The notes under the pieces were generated by a model. The model had not been told where the DNA came from, did no database searches, and saw only the letters and a list, made by a program, of their open reading frames with translations. Source: Acanthaster planci (Eukaryota; Echinodermata; Asteroidea; Valvatida; Acanthasteridae). Taken from it: a stretch of DNA of 36,403 bases. The DNA is taken from the NCBI RefSeq assembly GCF_001949145.1, contig NW_019091464.1, forward strand, positions 648,042 through 684,444, given 5' to 3'. Within the stretch, counting starts at the first letter, position 1, and every line of letters starts with the position of its first letter. This document shows positions 22,101 to 30,945 of the stretch, in pieces. The position numbers and the translations under genes were made by a program.

Positions 22101-23778
22101 TTGGCCTGTACTCCACGATAAAGTAAACAGGACACCGGAGGAAGGAGCTGACACTCTGGTATGGCTGAGTCTTGCCAAAGCTGCGACAACTCAAACGAAC
22201 GGTCAATTTTATTTTGGTGAGTACAAGACAACAATATTGTATCCATGAGAGAGGAAGACTGGTAACTTTGAATACAAGGGCGGGCTGCAAAGAGAAGGGC
22301 TAGCCCTTTGGCTTCATCCTGCCAAAGAGTTCCCAAAATCCAAGGAGGTTTGCCATTCTTGTAAGAAAACACTCACCTCTACTCAAGTTTTGAGTAGCAG
22401 TTCAGGTTGTTAGGGCCGCTGATCGGGCGACCTCCTGGAGGACTTTCTTACCTATAAGTCTGTTTGTTTATATTTCCATTCATACAAATATGGTACAGGA
22501 AGTGCATAAGGATAATTACAAAAAATACATCCAGAAAAAGGTGCCATCCAGAAGAAGGTCTAGCCTTCTGTATTCGATGCTCCATAAACTGCCGTTCAGC
22601 TAGAACCAGATCTTTTAAGTAGCATGATGTGAAAGTAGTTGCGTTCTTCAATAAGGCCGCTTTCATGGTATCTGAAATAGAAACTCCAAGCAGGTGAGCC
22701 CACGCTGTGTGTTTCATCGGCACAGATTTTGATGCTGGATTATTAGAAGGACTCATTATTACTTTGGAAATCCAACTAGCGATTGTGGTCACAGAGTCCG
22801 GGTAACGTGGCTGGATGATATGGTTGTGAGGAACAATTGCTTGATATCGCCTCGTAATGGCCGAGTGTCAGCAACGTGGTACTTGAGGGCTTGTACAGGG
22901 CACTCTACTACCCATGAAAATGAGGTCAAGCTTGGCACCGAAATATCTGGGGAAGAGAAATCAACTGATTCGTGGTAATAAACTGTCTGTGGAATAAGAC
23001 GTGCATCGCCTGGTTCCCAGCAAATATGACCTGCTTTCTATAGACAAGGTTTGGAGCTCATTTCTTTATCAAACTGTTGTGGCAGCCAAAAAAACACACG
23101 GTGTCCTGGCAGCCAAAAAAACACACAGTGTCTACTGCATTCGAGCTATCCAAAAAGTTCTCGAATTTGACGTCTTTTAAATTTTTTTTAGTTTTCCGTT
23201 TTTGCTGTACCTTTCCTTTGCTGTACTGACTGTAATGATTCTATACAGCTATACACACACGTGATACACACCATACGCGTCGCTGAAAAACATAAAATAA
23301 AATAAATAGGAAGAGTCTTTGAAGGGACACGCAGGCAGTGGGCACGGAGGTGTAGCTTGGGCAACTATGCAGTGAGTTTCCTTGTGCGCGCGTGCTGATG
23401 TGCAAATGTGGGTTAACTGGGATGAGGTGCTTTCCGTCAATAAAATTCGTCAATTATCACAGGAAAGAAAACCAGTACATGCATGCAAACTGTAGTTGAA
23501 TTAAATCAAAACTGTTCTTTAAAACAGCATACAAGAGATTGTTTTCAGGATAGAAGGGTCATGTATACAGGTTACTGCACAGGTTTATGATTGAGCTAAT
23601 AAGTGCTTTCGCTCCATACAGCTACAAATGACAAAGGTCATTTTATTTTTCAGATCGACAGGTTACGCACCGTTACCTGCCCAACATGGATTTCACACGA
23701 TGCACAGAGGAAGAGATGCAAGTCCTGATGGACAGCCTGGAGAAGAAAGCCGCAGAAATCAAAGAAAAAAATGCATAA
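10172..23778 (+). CDS. DHRS12: DHRS12-like short-chain dehydrogenase/reductase, eight exons
   Basis: NAD(P)-dependent oxidoreductase of the SDR family; the physiological substrate of DHRS12 is not well established. Exons 10172-10197, 10662-10795, 18713-18789, 19981-20076, 20303-20446, 21016-21123, 21997-22216 and 23654-23778 join in frame to 309 codons plus stop (human DHRS12 about 317). Motifs in order: Rossmann cofactor loop TGANTGIG (about residue 37), DLS after the LYIHV strand, a diverged NNAG-type motif reading NCAA, LTTTLFPLL, catalytic-Ser strand VSSSGAYY, YRHTK matching YxxxK, then MHPGVVNTELL and the DHRS12-type tail EGADTLVWLSL ... GQFYFDRQVTHRYLP. All borders are GT/AG with matching phases; the donor after exon 6 is weak (gtcatt). 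Exon 1 is short and the least certain. No signal peptide or membrane segment is seen. Confidence 0.9.
10662..10795 (+). CDS. DHRS12: DHRS12 exon 2, cofactor-binding loop
   Basis: AGYLAALETFDPAALDVDVS then DKIFMITGANTGIGKAA and TMAIAKR. It contains the glycine-rich TGxxxGxG nucleotide-binding motif. Acceptor tttcctctctcag, donor cgag|gtatt. Confidence 0.92.
11263..11290. repeat. (TG)n microsatellite
   Basis: Alternating tg dinucleotides with a single ggg interruption, in the first large DHRS12 intron. Confidence 0.85.
11745..11935. mobile_element. 191-bp MITE with TA target duplication
   Basis: Terminal inverted repeats aggcctgtttcaaacgtc (left) and, reverse-complemented, aggcccgtttcaaagatc (right), bordered by TA at 11743-11744 and 11936-11937. 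The TA duplication fits a Tc1/mariner-type non-autonomous element. No coding capacity. Confidence 0.75.
12163..12349. repeat. Long hairpin A (left end of composite foldback)
   Basis: Palindromic unit: acacatatggactg at 12163-12176 pairs with 12336-12349, and ggtcactagtgcacg at 12184-12198 pairs with 12312-12326. The interior continues as an imperfect stem of pyrimidine/purine blocks. Confidence 0.85.
12701..12916. mobile_element. MITE-like foldback, about 216 bp
   Basis: 12701-12757 and the reverse complement of 12868-12916 match, sharing ccactctgtg and gccactttg blocks. It sits between the arms of the larger foldback, so it probably inserted later or is an inner hairpin of it. Confidence 0.72.
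13331..13520. repeat. Long hairpin A' (right end of composite foldback)
   Basis: Second copy of the palindrome at 12163-12349: tacatatggactgg (13333-13346) pairs with the segment ending 13520, and ggtcactggtgcacg (13355-13369) pairs with 13485-13499. Confidence 0.85.
14265..14660 (+). pseudogene. Non-LTR retrotransposon (LINE) reverse-transcriptase relic, 5' piece
   Basis: Broken frames give ITSEGIQKVLHELDSSRVAG then PD, followed by a PDDW-like stretch and, at about 14472-14520, FRKVNKSDPSNFRSIQSL. These match the Gx+LxxLxxxKAxGPD and FKKGDxxDPSNYRPISL blocks of LINE reverse transcriptases (CR1/Jockey-like). Stops and frameshifts make it a dead copy. Its continuation is found on the other side of the Penelope-like element at 17489-18120. 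Confidence 0.78.
14675..14687 (+). repeat. Left target-site duplication of the Penelope-like element
   Basis: ctagtagctgtat, repeated with one change at 17476-17488 (ctagtagccgtat). The last two bases may also belong to the element end. Confidence 0.7.
14686..14946 (-). repeat. PLE terminal repeat, left copy (inverted)
   Basis: About 260 bp, the reverse complement of 17184-17442 with few differences (for example ggcggaactg here against ggcgggaactg there). It contains the hammerhead-like core on the minus strand and overlaps the first codons of the N-terminal frame. Confidence 0.9.
14772..14812 (-). ncRNA. Candidate hammerhead ribozyme, left copy
   Basis: On the minus strand: ctgacga core (14803-14809), a stem II hairpin, gaaac, then gtt as the NUH cleavage triplet (14775-14777), closed by ctc/gag of stem I. 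Same architecture as the right copy at 17317-17357, with one loop change (gcatac for gtatac). Confidence 0.65.
14920..15351 (+). pseudogene. PLE polyprotein N-terminal part
   Basis: A 143-codon frame. HAFRKTRRHQIRKFKNL and VVNLSQRNLSPVETKVLSLG then ENFAP match the region before the reverse transcriptase in Penelope elements (the NLSxxxLxxxExxxLxxGxxFAP pattern). The frame stops at 15349-15351, while the homologous reading continues in another frame from about 15344, which marks a 1-nt frameshift. A 13-residue repeat with GSSISL twice (15153 and 15192) sits in the middle. Start codon uncertain. Confidence 0.82.
15344..16124 (+). pseudogene. PLE reverse transcriptase, 5' half (truncated by assembly gap)
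   Basis: The open frame runs into the N gap. Penelope-type blocks in order: SSPVEEIIQATEPAL; DKSIHVLTADKGNATVIMNR; RLFGQPKIHKPDIPLRPIVA followed by SREGPTYNVAKIL; DIMVSFDIVSLFTNVPT; and LLTACVKTTSF just before the gap. The FGxPKIHKxxxPLRPIVS and VSFDVxSLFTNVP blocks are diagnostic of PLEs and are not found in LINE or LTR enzymes. The catalytic YxDD and the GIY-YIG endonuclease would lie inside the gap. Confidence 0.93.
16125..17004. other. Assembly gap (880 N)
   Basis: Run of N inside the PLE coding region. Its true length is unknown, so reading frames across it carry no meaning. Confidence 1.
17007..17096 (+). pseudogene. PLE polyprotein C-terminus
   Basis: KTVTQDIGLHISEIWRPILS then SGSPIPQDT and a TAG stop (17094-17096). 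The RDxGLxISxIWxPxL pattern fits the tail that follows the GIY-YIG endonuclease in PLE proteins. It is offset by one from the frame before the gap, which the unknown gap length can explain. Confidence 0.65.
17184..17442 (+). repeat. PLE terminal repeat, right copy
   Basis: Inverted partner of 14686-14946, here in the same orientation as the reverse transcriptase. Carries the hammerhead-like core at 17317-17357 and ends ...tccttaactaat. Confidence 0.9.
17317..17357 (+). ncRNA. Candidate minimal type I hammerhead ribozyme, right copy
   Basis: ctgacga (17320-17326) matches the CUGANGA core. Stem II pairs ggacag (17328-17333) with ctgttc/c (17340-17345 region) around an agtata loop; gaaa at 17347-17350 follows. 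C17351 with G17352 and A17350 with U17353 give a 2-bp stem III, leaving gtt (17352-17354) as NUH. Stem I is ctc/gag (17317-17319, 17355-17357). The first stem II position is a C-C mismatch. Very short stem III is a known trait of PLE hammerheads, which may act as dimers. Confidence 0.72.
17443..17475 (+). other. One-sided 33-bp tail of the PLE
   Basis: Sequence between the right inverted repeat and the right target duplication, with no counterpart on the left. Single-sided tails of about this size are a known feature of Penelope-like insertions. Confidence 0.6.
17476..17488 (+). repeat. Right target-site duplication of the PLE
   Basis: ctagtagccgtat, matching 14675-14687 at 12 of 13 positions. 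The same bases continue the interrupted LINE reading (QLVAV-like), which supports insertion into that element. Confidence 0.7.
17489..18120 (+). pseudogene. LINE reverse-transcriptase relic, 3' piece
   Basis: Broken frames recall LTFSPKRM (the W/MxFSPxKC block, about 17615-17640), QSLVRPALWYLIVAG (the SLVRPxLEYAxxVW block, 17705-17755), IQRSAAR-like, MLQELG then LELRRMTTKLTIFYK (17808-17882), VDINLD, and a DQFKTAT end near 18065-18085. The order is that of the C-terminal half of CR1/Jockey-like LINE proteins, in the same orientation as 14265-14660. Multiple stops are present. Confidence 0.78.
18713..18789 (+). CDS. DHRS12: DHRS12 exon 3
   Basis: GATIHMLCQFADEDARKEIM then EASGNK: the second beta strand and helix of the Rossmann fold. 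Acceptor tttactttacag, donor aag|gtaaga, 77 nt with a split Gly codon shared with exon 2. Confidence 0.92.
19069..19420. mobile_element. MITE-like element, about 350 bp, in DHRS12 intron 3
   Basis: 19069-19115 (ctaaaacataatgacg... ending gcattgtgg) matches the reverse complement of 19373-19420 at most positions, giving inverted repeats of about 47 bp. The interior has no frame of note. Target duplication unclear. Confidence 0.72.
19981..20076 (+). CDS. DHRS12: DHRS12 exon 4
   Basis: NLYIHVLDLSQTLHVYQFAK then QFVESHNALDVL, including the conserved DLS. Acceptor tttttttcag, donor ttg|gtaagt, 32 whole codons. Confidence 0.92.
20303..20446 (+). CDS. DHRS12: DHRS12 exon 5
   Basis: INCAACQPRTRQMTEDGLNV then CYAVNTMAPYVLTTTLFPLL and HKTGEARV. 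Aligns with the INNAG...LTEDGL...N...LTT region of DHRS12, but the NNAG motif reads NCAA. 48 whole codons, acceptor ttattccag, donor gta|gtaagc. Confidence 0.92.
21016..21123 (+). CDS. DHRS12: DHRS12 exon 6, catalytic Ser and YxxxK
   Basis: ICVSSSGAYYDKGNFSDLQC then ERMEPYNADVCYRHTK: the active-site Ser strand and Y-R-H-T-K matching YxxxK. The donor after the Lys codon is gtcatt, a poor match to consensus; reading through adds about 13 residues and then a stop. Confidence 0.85.
21997..22216 (+). CDS. DHRS12: DHRS12 exon 7
   Basis: RCVIIMTEMWARMYPGIQFS, AMHPGVVNTELLKSVWP and RTPEEGADTLVWLSLAKAAT, then GQFYF. The MHPG block and EGADTxxWL are typical of DHRS12. Acceptor attttctaaaacag, donor ttg|gtgagt. 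Confidence 0.93.
22580..22990 (-). pseudogene. Tyrosine recombinase relic (DIRS/Ngaro/Crypton-like)
   Basis: In the last DHRS12 intron, opposite strand. Upstream frame: SVPSLTSFSWVVECPVQALK then YHVADTRPLRGDIKQLFLTT, the CPVxALxxYLxxTxPLRGxxxQLFLS block of these recombinases. After a frameshift near 22800-22830: TTIASWISKVIMSPS, then HTAWAHLLGVSISDTMKAAL and LKNATTFTSCYLKDL, the WxxxTFxxxYL block with the catalytic Tyr. The expected HxxR arginine is missing, apparently by a small deletion, and frames are broken, so this is a fossil. No reverse transcriptase is found beside it, so the element class stays open. Confidence 0.75.
23080..23133. repeat. Tandem duplication, 27-bp unit x2
   Basis: tggcagccaaaaaaacacac followed by ggtgtcc or agtgtct, starting at 23080 and again at 23107. 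Confidence 0.85.
23654..23778 (+). CDS. DHRS12: DHRS12 exon 8 (terminal)
   Basis: Completes Asp, then RQVTHRYLPNMDFTRCTEEE followed by MQVLMDSLEKKAAEIKEKNA and TAA (23776-23778). Matches the FxDRxxVxTHLPL ... EEExLxxxLE tail of DHRS12. Acceptor ttatttttcag. Confidence 0.93.
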
Positions 23779-23882
23779 AGACAAAGTGCACTAGATCAAT
23801 TCGACCGAAGGTTCATTCCTTTGGGAGTTGATGACACGCTTTAGCTCTACCAACTTCAATTGTAGCAGGGGACTACCGCTGC

Positions 23883-23888
23883 ATTAAA
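23883..23888 (+). promoter_or_regulatory. Candidate DHRS12 polyadenylation signal (ATTAAA)
   Basis: ATTAAA variant hexamer about 105 bp after the DHRS12 stop, followed by a T/G-rich stretch near 23905-23930. Position is sensible, but no transcript supports it. Confidence 0.35.
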
Positions 23889-26800
23889 TTTTATAGAAGA
23901 TACGGTTAAAATCTGTAGGTTTGTAGAACTAAGTCAAAAGTCAGTAAAATTTTGGGCAAATTTGGTGAAACAAGCACGGCATATAGCACAGAACTTTTCG
24001 CTGAATTGTTTAAGACTTGTGAATTTGACACAAAAATTGAAAGCTTGAGAACTGATGTTAGAATGATGTGGTTATAATGACACACATGTTATCAGGAGCC
24101 AGTTTCCAAGGTATCAACGCATTTTATTCTAAAAAAAAAACCCGGCCTCTGCATAAAATACGAGTTCTTGATGAAAGCGGGGCTGCTAAGGTTATAGTTA
24201 CATTACAATAACTAGTATTATGCAGACAGTGTAAGCAACGAATATTGTAATGCTCATGCAGAATTCTTGAACAATGGGCTTCCTGTGTGCAAGAGACAGT
24301 GAATTACGAAACAAGAAGGTCAATGAATGATCATGCTAGTTCTTACATATAAACGGTGCTCATTGCAAGACTAGGACCGTTTTCATATAAATGTACACAA
24401 ACAGCCAACATACATGGAAGCCATATTGATGATGTTCAAGCGTCTACCAACTGTGAAGGCAAAGCTACACACAGCCCACAGTGTTCGTTCTTTGCACGGT
24501 GCCGCCAAAGGCATGCAGATCTCGATCTGGCAGCTGGTAGAATCTAGTCACAATCACGTCAACTCAGCTTTTCAAATATTATCAGATCGCATGGTATAAG
24601 AGCTGACGCACCACTCGCAGAATTATGAAGCAGCATACGTGGGAATCACTGAGCTGGCTCGTATAAAGATCGAGATCGAAGCTTTGCATGCCTATGGCTG
24701 CAGCGTCCAAAGAGTAAATTGCTTGTCAAACAAATCATCTCATCATCGTGACAAAGGTGCAAATAAACAAATCTTGGTGATTTACTTTTCAGAAAGACAG
24801 CACAAAAAATAAGATTTTCTTGCAAGGACAATTAGGCAGTGTAAATGCTGGAAATACCATTTTGCCTATTCAAAATTCAGAACCATTTTTGAACTACTGC
24901 TGCTCTCACTCTATTTGAAAAGACAGCCACGAAATTTGCCACTATTCTATACACCTTGCTTTTCCAAAGTACGGTTATTGACTCAGGCCATGTGTGAACA
25001 TAGCTACTGCTTGTAGTAGAGCAGACATCTATCGGAAGTAGAAATGGGTGCTACATGGATGCAACTATTCTTGTCCTCCATGACCAAATATTTTGAAAGA
25101 AACACCAGTAGTCACCAGAACTTACTCTGTGCAGTCAACAGACCAATTGTACCAGCTAACTCACGTGACCTATAGTGAGTATTAAATATCAACAAAGCAA
25201 AGCATCAAAAGTAAGTTCCATAAGTATCATTTACCAGGAATAAAGCCGACAGTTGGTACCGCACTCAGACTACTGATGTGCTGGGTAATATCACGTTGCT
25301 ATGAGGATGTTACCCAATATAGGTCACTCGATTGAACGGGCGCAATCGATCTATTGCAGCCCCCAGCTAGTGTTACCCAAAATTGGTACATTACAAAAAT
25401 AGTCTTGTTCAGAAAATGTAGTAATATGTATTAAAGGCACTATTTTGCACTGATCCGGGTTTGATCATTAGTTATTTAATTAACAAAAATTAAGTCTAAA
25501 CTATGTTAATAGTGCATGCATGGGCAGTATTCTATACACAATGTAATCAGCCCAGTATTATGAAACATTATATTTAGCACCGTGGACTGTAAAGCCAAAT
25601 CATAACTTTTATTGTACTATGCCTCTTTCCTTGTGATCCTGTCTTCCTCACAAGACGGGGGACTAAGAAAGTCTATTTTAAAGTTTCAAAATGTTCAAAT
25701 TAAAGCCAAGGGTTAAATTTGAAATAAAGCACCAGATACACAGCAGTTGATCTTTCCTTACTGATACATTTTGTTATGAATCAAATGTGAATATCAAACA
25801 ATTTCCATATTAAAACCAGACTGAACATAGGAAAACCAAACACTTGTTAAGACTTTTTCTTCACTTGAATAAATAACATACGTCTAAAAAGCATTTCCAA
25901 TATACACACAGGTATACCCTTAAAATTCTCCCATGGTCAACAAAACTAGGCATAAAAAAATCCACGCCTGTCTACACTCTGTTAAAGTAATTTTAAAATG
26001 CTCACTGAACTAATGAATGAAAAAATGCACAGATTTACTATTCCCCGTTTAAAATTGCATAGTGTGTATTGCCAACGAATGAAATTCTTGCTCCAGTGAA
26101 AGAAATTTTGCTCCATAAAAACATAGGACTCACATTTGGATGTATATAAGAACCATTCTTTGAAAGTGATATTGTGCCAATAATAGTACCTTTGCTCCAA
26201 CTCAGCACATTTTAAGAATTACACCACATTTTAAGTAGAAATCAGGGAACAGTAGAAAGCCTCTGTCCGCTTAGACATCATGGAATATGTTAGAAGGTTC
26301 TAAGCAACACCTTAGCTACTGATCATTAACATCTGGTAATTCTACTCAATAGAAACACACTTTAAAGTGACCATATTCTCCAACAAATGTAACAACAAAC
26401 GTAATACTGCCGTAAAAGTCATTTACAGATTGTTGGAAGTGTTCCCTGGCAAGGTAAGATAAAGAGATTGAAGAATCCAAGAGAGACACCAAAGCACCTA
26501 TAAGTCAATATAGTCTCCTCGAGCCAACGATTCAAATCCCTAGTCATGAAGGTTGAAACAAAGGAGTTATCATTTTGTGATGTAATACGAACACAGCTGT
26601 ACAAATAACTGCAGCCCGTGTTATAATATTAACATTGTACTACCTCCTTTTATAAAAAAAAAATCCCCCACACAGCAGACCTTGCAAGCAACAACCTTGA
26701 CCAAGCTAAGCCCAAGCTAATTGCGTATACCCGGTCAACAGATTTAGTAGTTTTATAACTACACATACATGTAAAAGTGGATAGCACCTTCAGAAATTAA

Positions 26801-27808
26801 GTATCCATCTACATCATTCTTCATTTGTTTTTATTATCACCAAATGAGTTCCCGATGCAGCATTATACCAGCTCTTTTATGCAACATCATGAAGGTCAAA
26901 GTCCAACGAGAGAAAAATGTTGACCTCTCAATTTCAAGGATCAAGTGTACAATGTAGGAAGTATTCTACCCGTTAACAAACCCAACCTGAACATTATTTT
27001 TTTCTTTTTTCATGATATAGGCTGCTCTTTACAAAATTTGAAGCTCTAACAATTCAATCCATACTAAGTATGATGAGACTTCCACTAAATATAAAATCAA
27101 AATGGTAAGCATTCAAATCCGTGAAAATGAATGACACATAAGTTTTAAAATATTCGGTTTTATGGCTTTCGTTTTTAGACACGCATTATACTTTACATAA
27201 TTGTTACCCCATTCAGGGGAAATGTCGTGCGAAATAGTGTTGATAATGTATTGCCATGTCAAACTTGAATGCAACAGTCAACCTATAACATTTTATCAGA
27301 TGAGGCACTTAATTCCTAAGATACTGAGATAAATATATCCTTTAAATCTCTTTAAATGACTGAGCCACCTTCACATGGTACGCATGGCCCGGGGCGGCGT
27401 TTACATTTGTGACTTAAAAAAGGGCTTCAAAGTTTGCCAATATGCCGTACGGCGTATAAGCGGCAGAGACATTTTTCAGCGTGACGTAATCAAATACCTA
27501 TAAGCGACGACTTATATTCCTAAATTTACGGTAGCATTCTGGGTAGAGTGCTACCTATGCAGCAATTTTTGTGATTATCCAATGTTGTCTTTGATGAAAT
27601 TTCTAGAATTTTTGATGTCACGATAATGTCACTAAATTTTCCAAATAACATATACACGTAATGACTTCACCTTCAGATTTGTCCATGCAAAGTCTGAATT
27701 TGATATGAACTTTAAAAAAATAACCACAGAAACTGGTTCTTAATTAAAAAAAAATTATTGGCTCACTGAGTTCATGCATCCAATCGTCTGACATCACCTA
27801 CAGCATCC
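23889..27808. other. Gene-poor region downstream of DHRS12
   Basis: About 3.9 kb, AT-rich. No conserved exon is recognised; AATAAA words occur (for example near 25240 and 25720) but cannot be assigned to a gene. The left part could hold a longer DHRS12 3' UTR, and the right part the 3' UTR of the minus-strand exon at 27809-27871. Confidence 0.5.
24480..24705. repeat. Imperfect inverted repeat, possible MITE
   Basis: Left arm around 24490-24545 (gccgccaaaggcatgcagat) resembles the reverse complement of 24665-24705 (gcagccataggcatgcaaag). Matches are interrupted and the ends are unclear. Confidence 0.35.
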
Positions 27809-27871
27809 TCAGTGAACAGCAGACGCGGCCTTATCTGCCTTGCACTTGGCTTTATTAGCTTTCATCACAGC
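27809..27871 (-). CDS. Candidate terminal exon of an unidentified minus-strand gene
   Basis: After a strong acceptor on the minus strand (ttcttcttttttgtaacggtag, slightly shortened here as a polypyrimidine run plus tag), an open reading of 20 codons runs to TGA: AVMKANKAKCKADKAASAVH. The composition is Lys/Ala-rich, as in the C-terminal tails of many small basic proteins, and local GC is above the flanks. No family is recognised, and no partner exon is seen up to EXOSC2 at 31357; one could lie in the N gap. It may be chance. Confidence 0.35.
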   Translation of the reverse strand, partial: AVMKANKAKCKADKAASAVH

Positions 27872-29154
27872 CTACCGTTACAAAAAAGAAGAATACAGCT
27901 TTGGATGATGTGGCATGGACTTATACATTAATTTAATTCACGACTGAAGCAGCCTATGCTAATGTAGTCAAAAAGCAGTGGATTTTAAGCGCTGAGATGG
28001 TAAAGAGCTTGCAGTGTGAAAATCTGTATTTCCAAACCACGTCATAAATTTGAAGATTTAATTAAACGTCAACTCAAAAGCAGCTTTCTCTTTCTCTACA
28101 GCAAGAAAGAATTTATTGTATTATGCTCTCATTAGGATTGGCAATTTTTTATAAAAAATCGGTTTTTTTTATTTCTATCTTATTTCAGTAAAAAATGTAT
28201 TGACATTGGCTCAATTATCTTTCAAAAGCAAGCAAATTAGCTACATATAGTTTTAATTTGCATTATTTATCTCTTTTGTTACAAAATTGAGTAACGTACT
28301 TAAAATTGAAATCAATAGAAAGCTGAATGACCCAAGAACACTCTGTTTTTTTTCAAGTTGCGGGGGGGGGGGAGGGTTAAGAGGCCCGAAGGACTTTGGT
28401 TGCCTGCTCCGGGGCTGCAAACGTGGTCGATTTTATCTTGTCTTCAAAGGGACTTCCTTTAGTTCAGTGCACGCATAGAAAGCAGTGAAAAATCAGAGCG
28501 AAATAGCGCCGCCTGTTGACTCTCGGAGGAGCTGTGTCTCCGTTTTTTCATCGGAAATTCAAGATTATGGCCAGTAGATCACTTTTCGTTTCAATTTTAT
28601 GGGTTTTACCCACGATTTATTTTTATTCGCCTTTTCCCAAAGATATATCCAAAATAGTAAAACTGTTCGCCCAGCTCTGATTGTCTTTTCAAATAGGCCC
28701 GCAATTTCGGGCTTTTTGTGAAAGAAATAACCCGAACTAGAAACTACTAATTCGGGATTTATAAAAATGTTTCTGTGATCCCTCCTGATTATGGCATGTT
28801 TTATTGTAAAAATCCCGTGGGATCACAAAACATCAATGAGCTCGCACGCAGAAATACGATCATTTCGCGGGATGCAACCTTAATGGTATCACACAGGCCA
28901 TTTTTTTCCAGGGTTGGGAGTGAATCGGGAACACCAACAGTTCTGATAAATAGGATTAAAATGTTCAGTTGTGTGGTGGATCTAATACATGGTTTAGTTT
29001 TTCAGATACTTTGCCCTGTGAGTCGAGCCTCTTTACTTGAAAACTAAGCACTGTTTCTGTCATTTTTATAATATATTTTTAATATGTTGACTTGAGTTGT
29101 CGTATTTTCAGTTGTGTCAAATCTTGATGTGGATATATAGCCCAAACTGTCCCT

Positions 29155-29560
29155 TTTTCTAACCCAGTCACCAACACTCACACTATCCTAACCCCAACGC
29201 TAAGAATATCCCTCACCCTACTGTCCCTAACCCCAACCACAAACATATATATCCCTAACCCTAACCAGAAACCTATATATCACTAAACCTAAATCTGACC
29301 ACAACCCCAATCCTAACCCTTACCCTATCCCTAACCTACCCCTAACCCTATCTGTAACCCTAACCCTATCCCTAACCCCAACCCTATTACTCTAACCCTA
29401 ACCCTAGCCACAAACCTATATATCACTGAACCTAACCCTAACCACAACCCCAACCCTAACCCTTACCCTATCCCTATCTGTAACCCCAACCCCATCCCTA
29501 ACCCCAACCCTATTATCGTAACCCTTGCCCCAACCCTAACTGGGAAAGCATGGCTGTTGT
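29155..29560 (-). repeat. Degenerate telomere-like (TTAGGG) array
   Basis: About 400 bp of ccctaa and variants (cccaac, ccctat, cccaat) on the plus strand, i.e. TTAGGG-type on the minus strand. A higher-order block of about 143 bp recurs: aacctatatatcact occurs near 29270 and again near 29413, followed both times by ccacaacccca and cttaccctatccct. An interstitial telomeric or telomere-like satellite. Frames here (29463-29675 minus) are repeat artefacts. Confidence 0.9.
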
Positions 29561-30394
29561 ACTTGAATATGGGAATGCTCGTACCGTGAAAACAAAACAG
29601 GCATAAATTGGAGCGCCCTTTGAAAATAGTGAAACAAAAGTTGAAAGCAAGGTTAATTGAGACAGGAAGGGGCATTTTGAGGGTTTAAATGAAAACAATT
29701 TAATTGTAGCTGTCATTGAAATAAAAAGTTGGAAATTCAGATGGTCAAAATCTAATATCTTCTTTGACAAGTCATCTTGCATCTTTATCCAAGTTACATT
29801 TTATTTATAAATCACAAGATCACGTCATCATTTATGCCATTTCACATACGTCAGTCTGTGTACACTGAAGCCAGTGTTAAGTCAAGGTTTTGATTCTCAA
29901 GGTCGGCGGTTGAATAAAAAGGTACATTTTAGACAACCTGTACACGAGTTAAAGAAAAAGGAAGATATACGCCAACTTTGTGTTGTGTGTGTACAATCAC
30001 AACTGTTTTGCAGGAGTTCATCGTAACTTCAAACACGGTGTTTCATCATGCCGTTTTCATGCACAGCACCTAGGGAAATACGGAATGGTCAATACTTGCA
30101 TTTGATATTTTCGTAAGTTTTGAGAAATGGCAGGTAAATTTTGGTGGTGTTCTATTTGAGTTTGAAAAGAGACATATTCTTGAGCAAGTAACTTGGGTGA
30201 CTTTTTTCCCCTTGTCCCTTTTTGTAACTCGAATACTGATATAAAATTTAGGGCCAGTGAGGCTCTAGATATAAATGACAACATGAAGTTTCGGTCTTGC
30301 CAAAATCAAATGTAACATTGGTTACGTGGAGATAAAAACAAAACTGAATGGAGTGCGCCGTGATACAGAGGCTGTATACAGCTTTTGGGACGTG

Positions 30395-30945
30395 NNNNNN
30401 NNNNNNNNNNNNNNNNNNNNNNNNNNNNNNNNNNNNNNNNNNNNNNNNNNNNNNNNNNNNNNNNNNNNNNNNNNNNNNNNNNNNNNNNNNNNNNNNNNNN
30501 NNNNNNNNNNNNNNNNNNNNNNNNNNNNNNNNNNNNNNNNNNNNNNNNNNNNNNNNNNNNNNNNNNNNNNNNNNNNNNNNNNNNNNNNNNNNNNNNNNNN
30601 NNNNNNNNNNNNNNNNNNNNNNNNNNNNNNNNNNNNNNNNNNNNNNNNNNNNNNNNNNNNNNNNNNNNNNNNNNNNNNNNNNNNNNNNNNNNNNNNNNNN
30701 NNNNNNNNNNNNNNNNNNNNNNNNNNNNNNNNNNNNNNNNNNNNNNNNNNNNNNNNNNNNNNNNNNNNNNNNNNNNNNNNNNNNNNNNNNNNNNNNNNNN
30801 NNNNNNNNNNNNNNNNNNNNNNNNNNNNNNNNNNNNNNNNNNNNNNNNNNNNNNNNNNNNNNNNNNNNNNNNNNNNNNNNNNNNNNNNNNNNNNNNNNNN
30901 NNNNNNNNNNNNNNNNNNNNNNNNNNNNNNNNNNNNNNNNNNNNN
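30395..30945. other. Assembly gap (551 N)
   Basis: Run of N. Frames spanning it are artefacts. Confidence 1.

Noticed and set aside
22010-22372. 120-codon minus-strand frame opposite DHRS12 exon 7
   Set aside because: Shadow of the real plus-strand exon; no motifs of its own.
29463-29782. Minus-strand frames over the telomere-like array
   Set aside because: Repeat translation (GLGLGMGLGL-like); no protein features.
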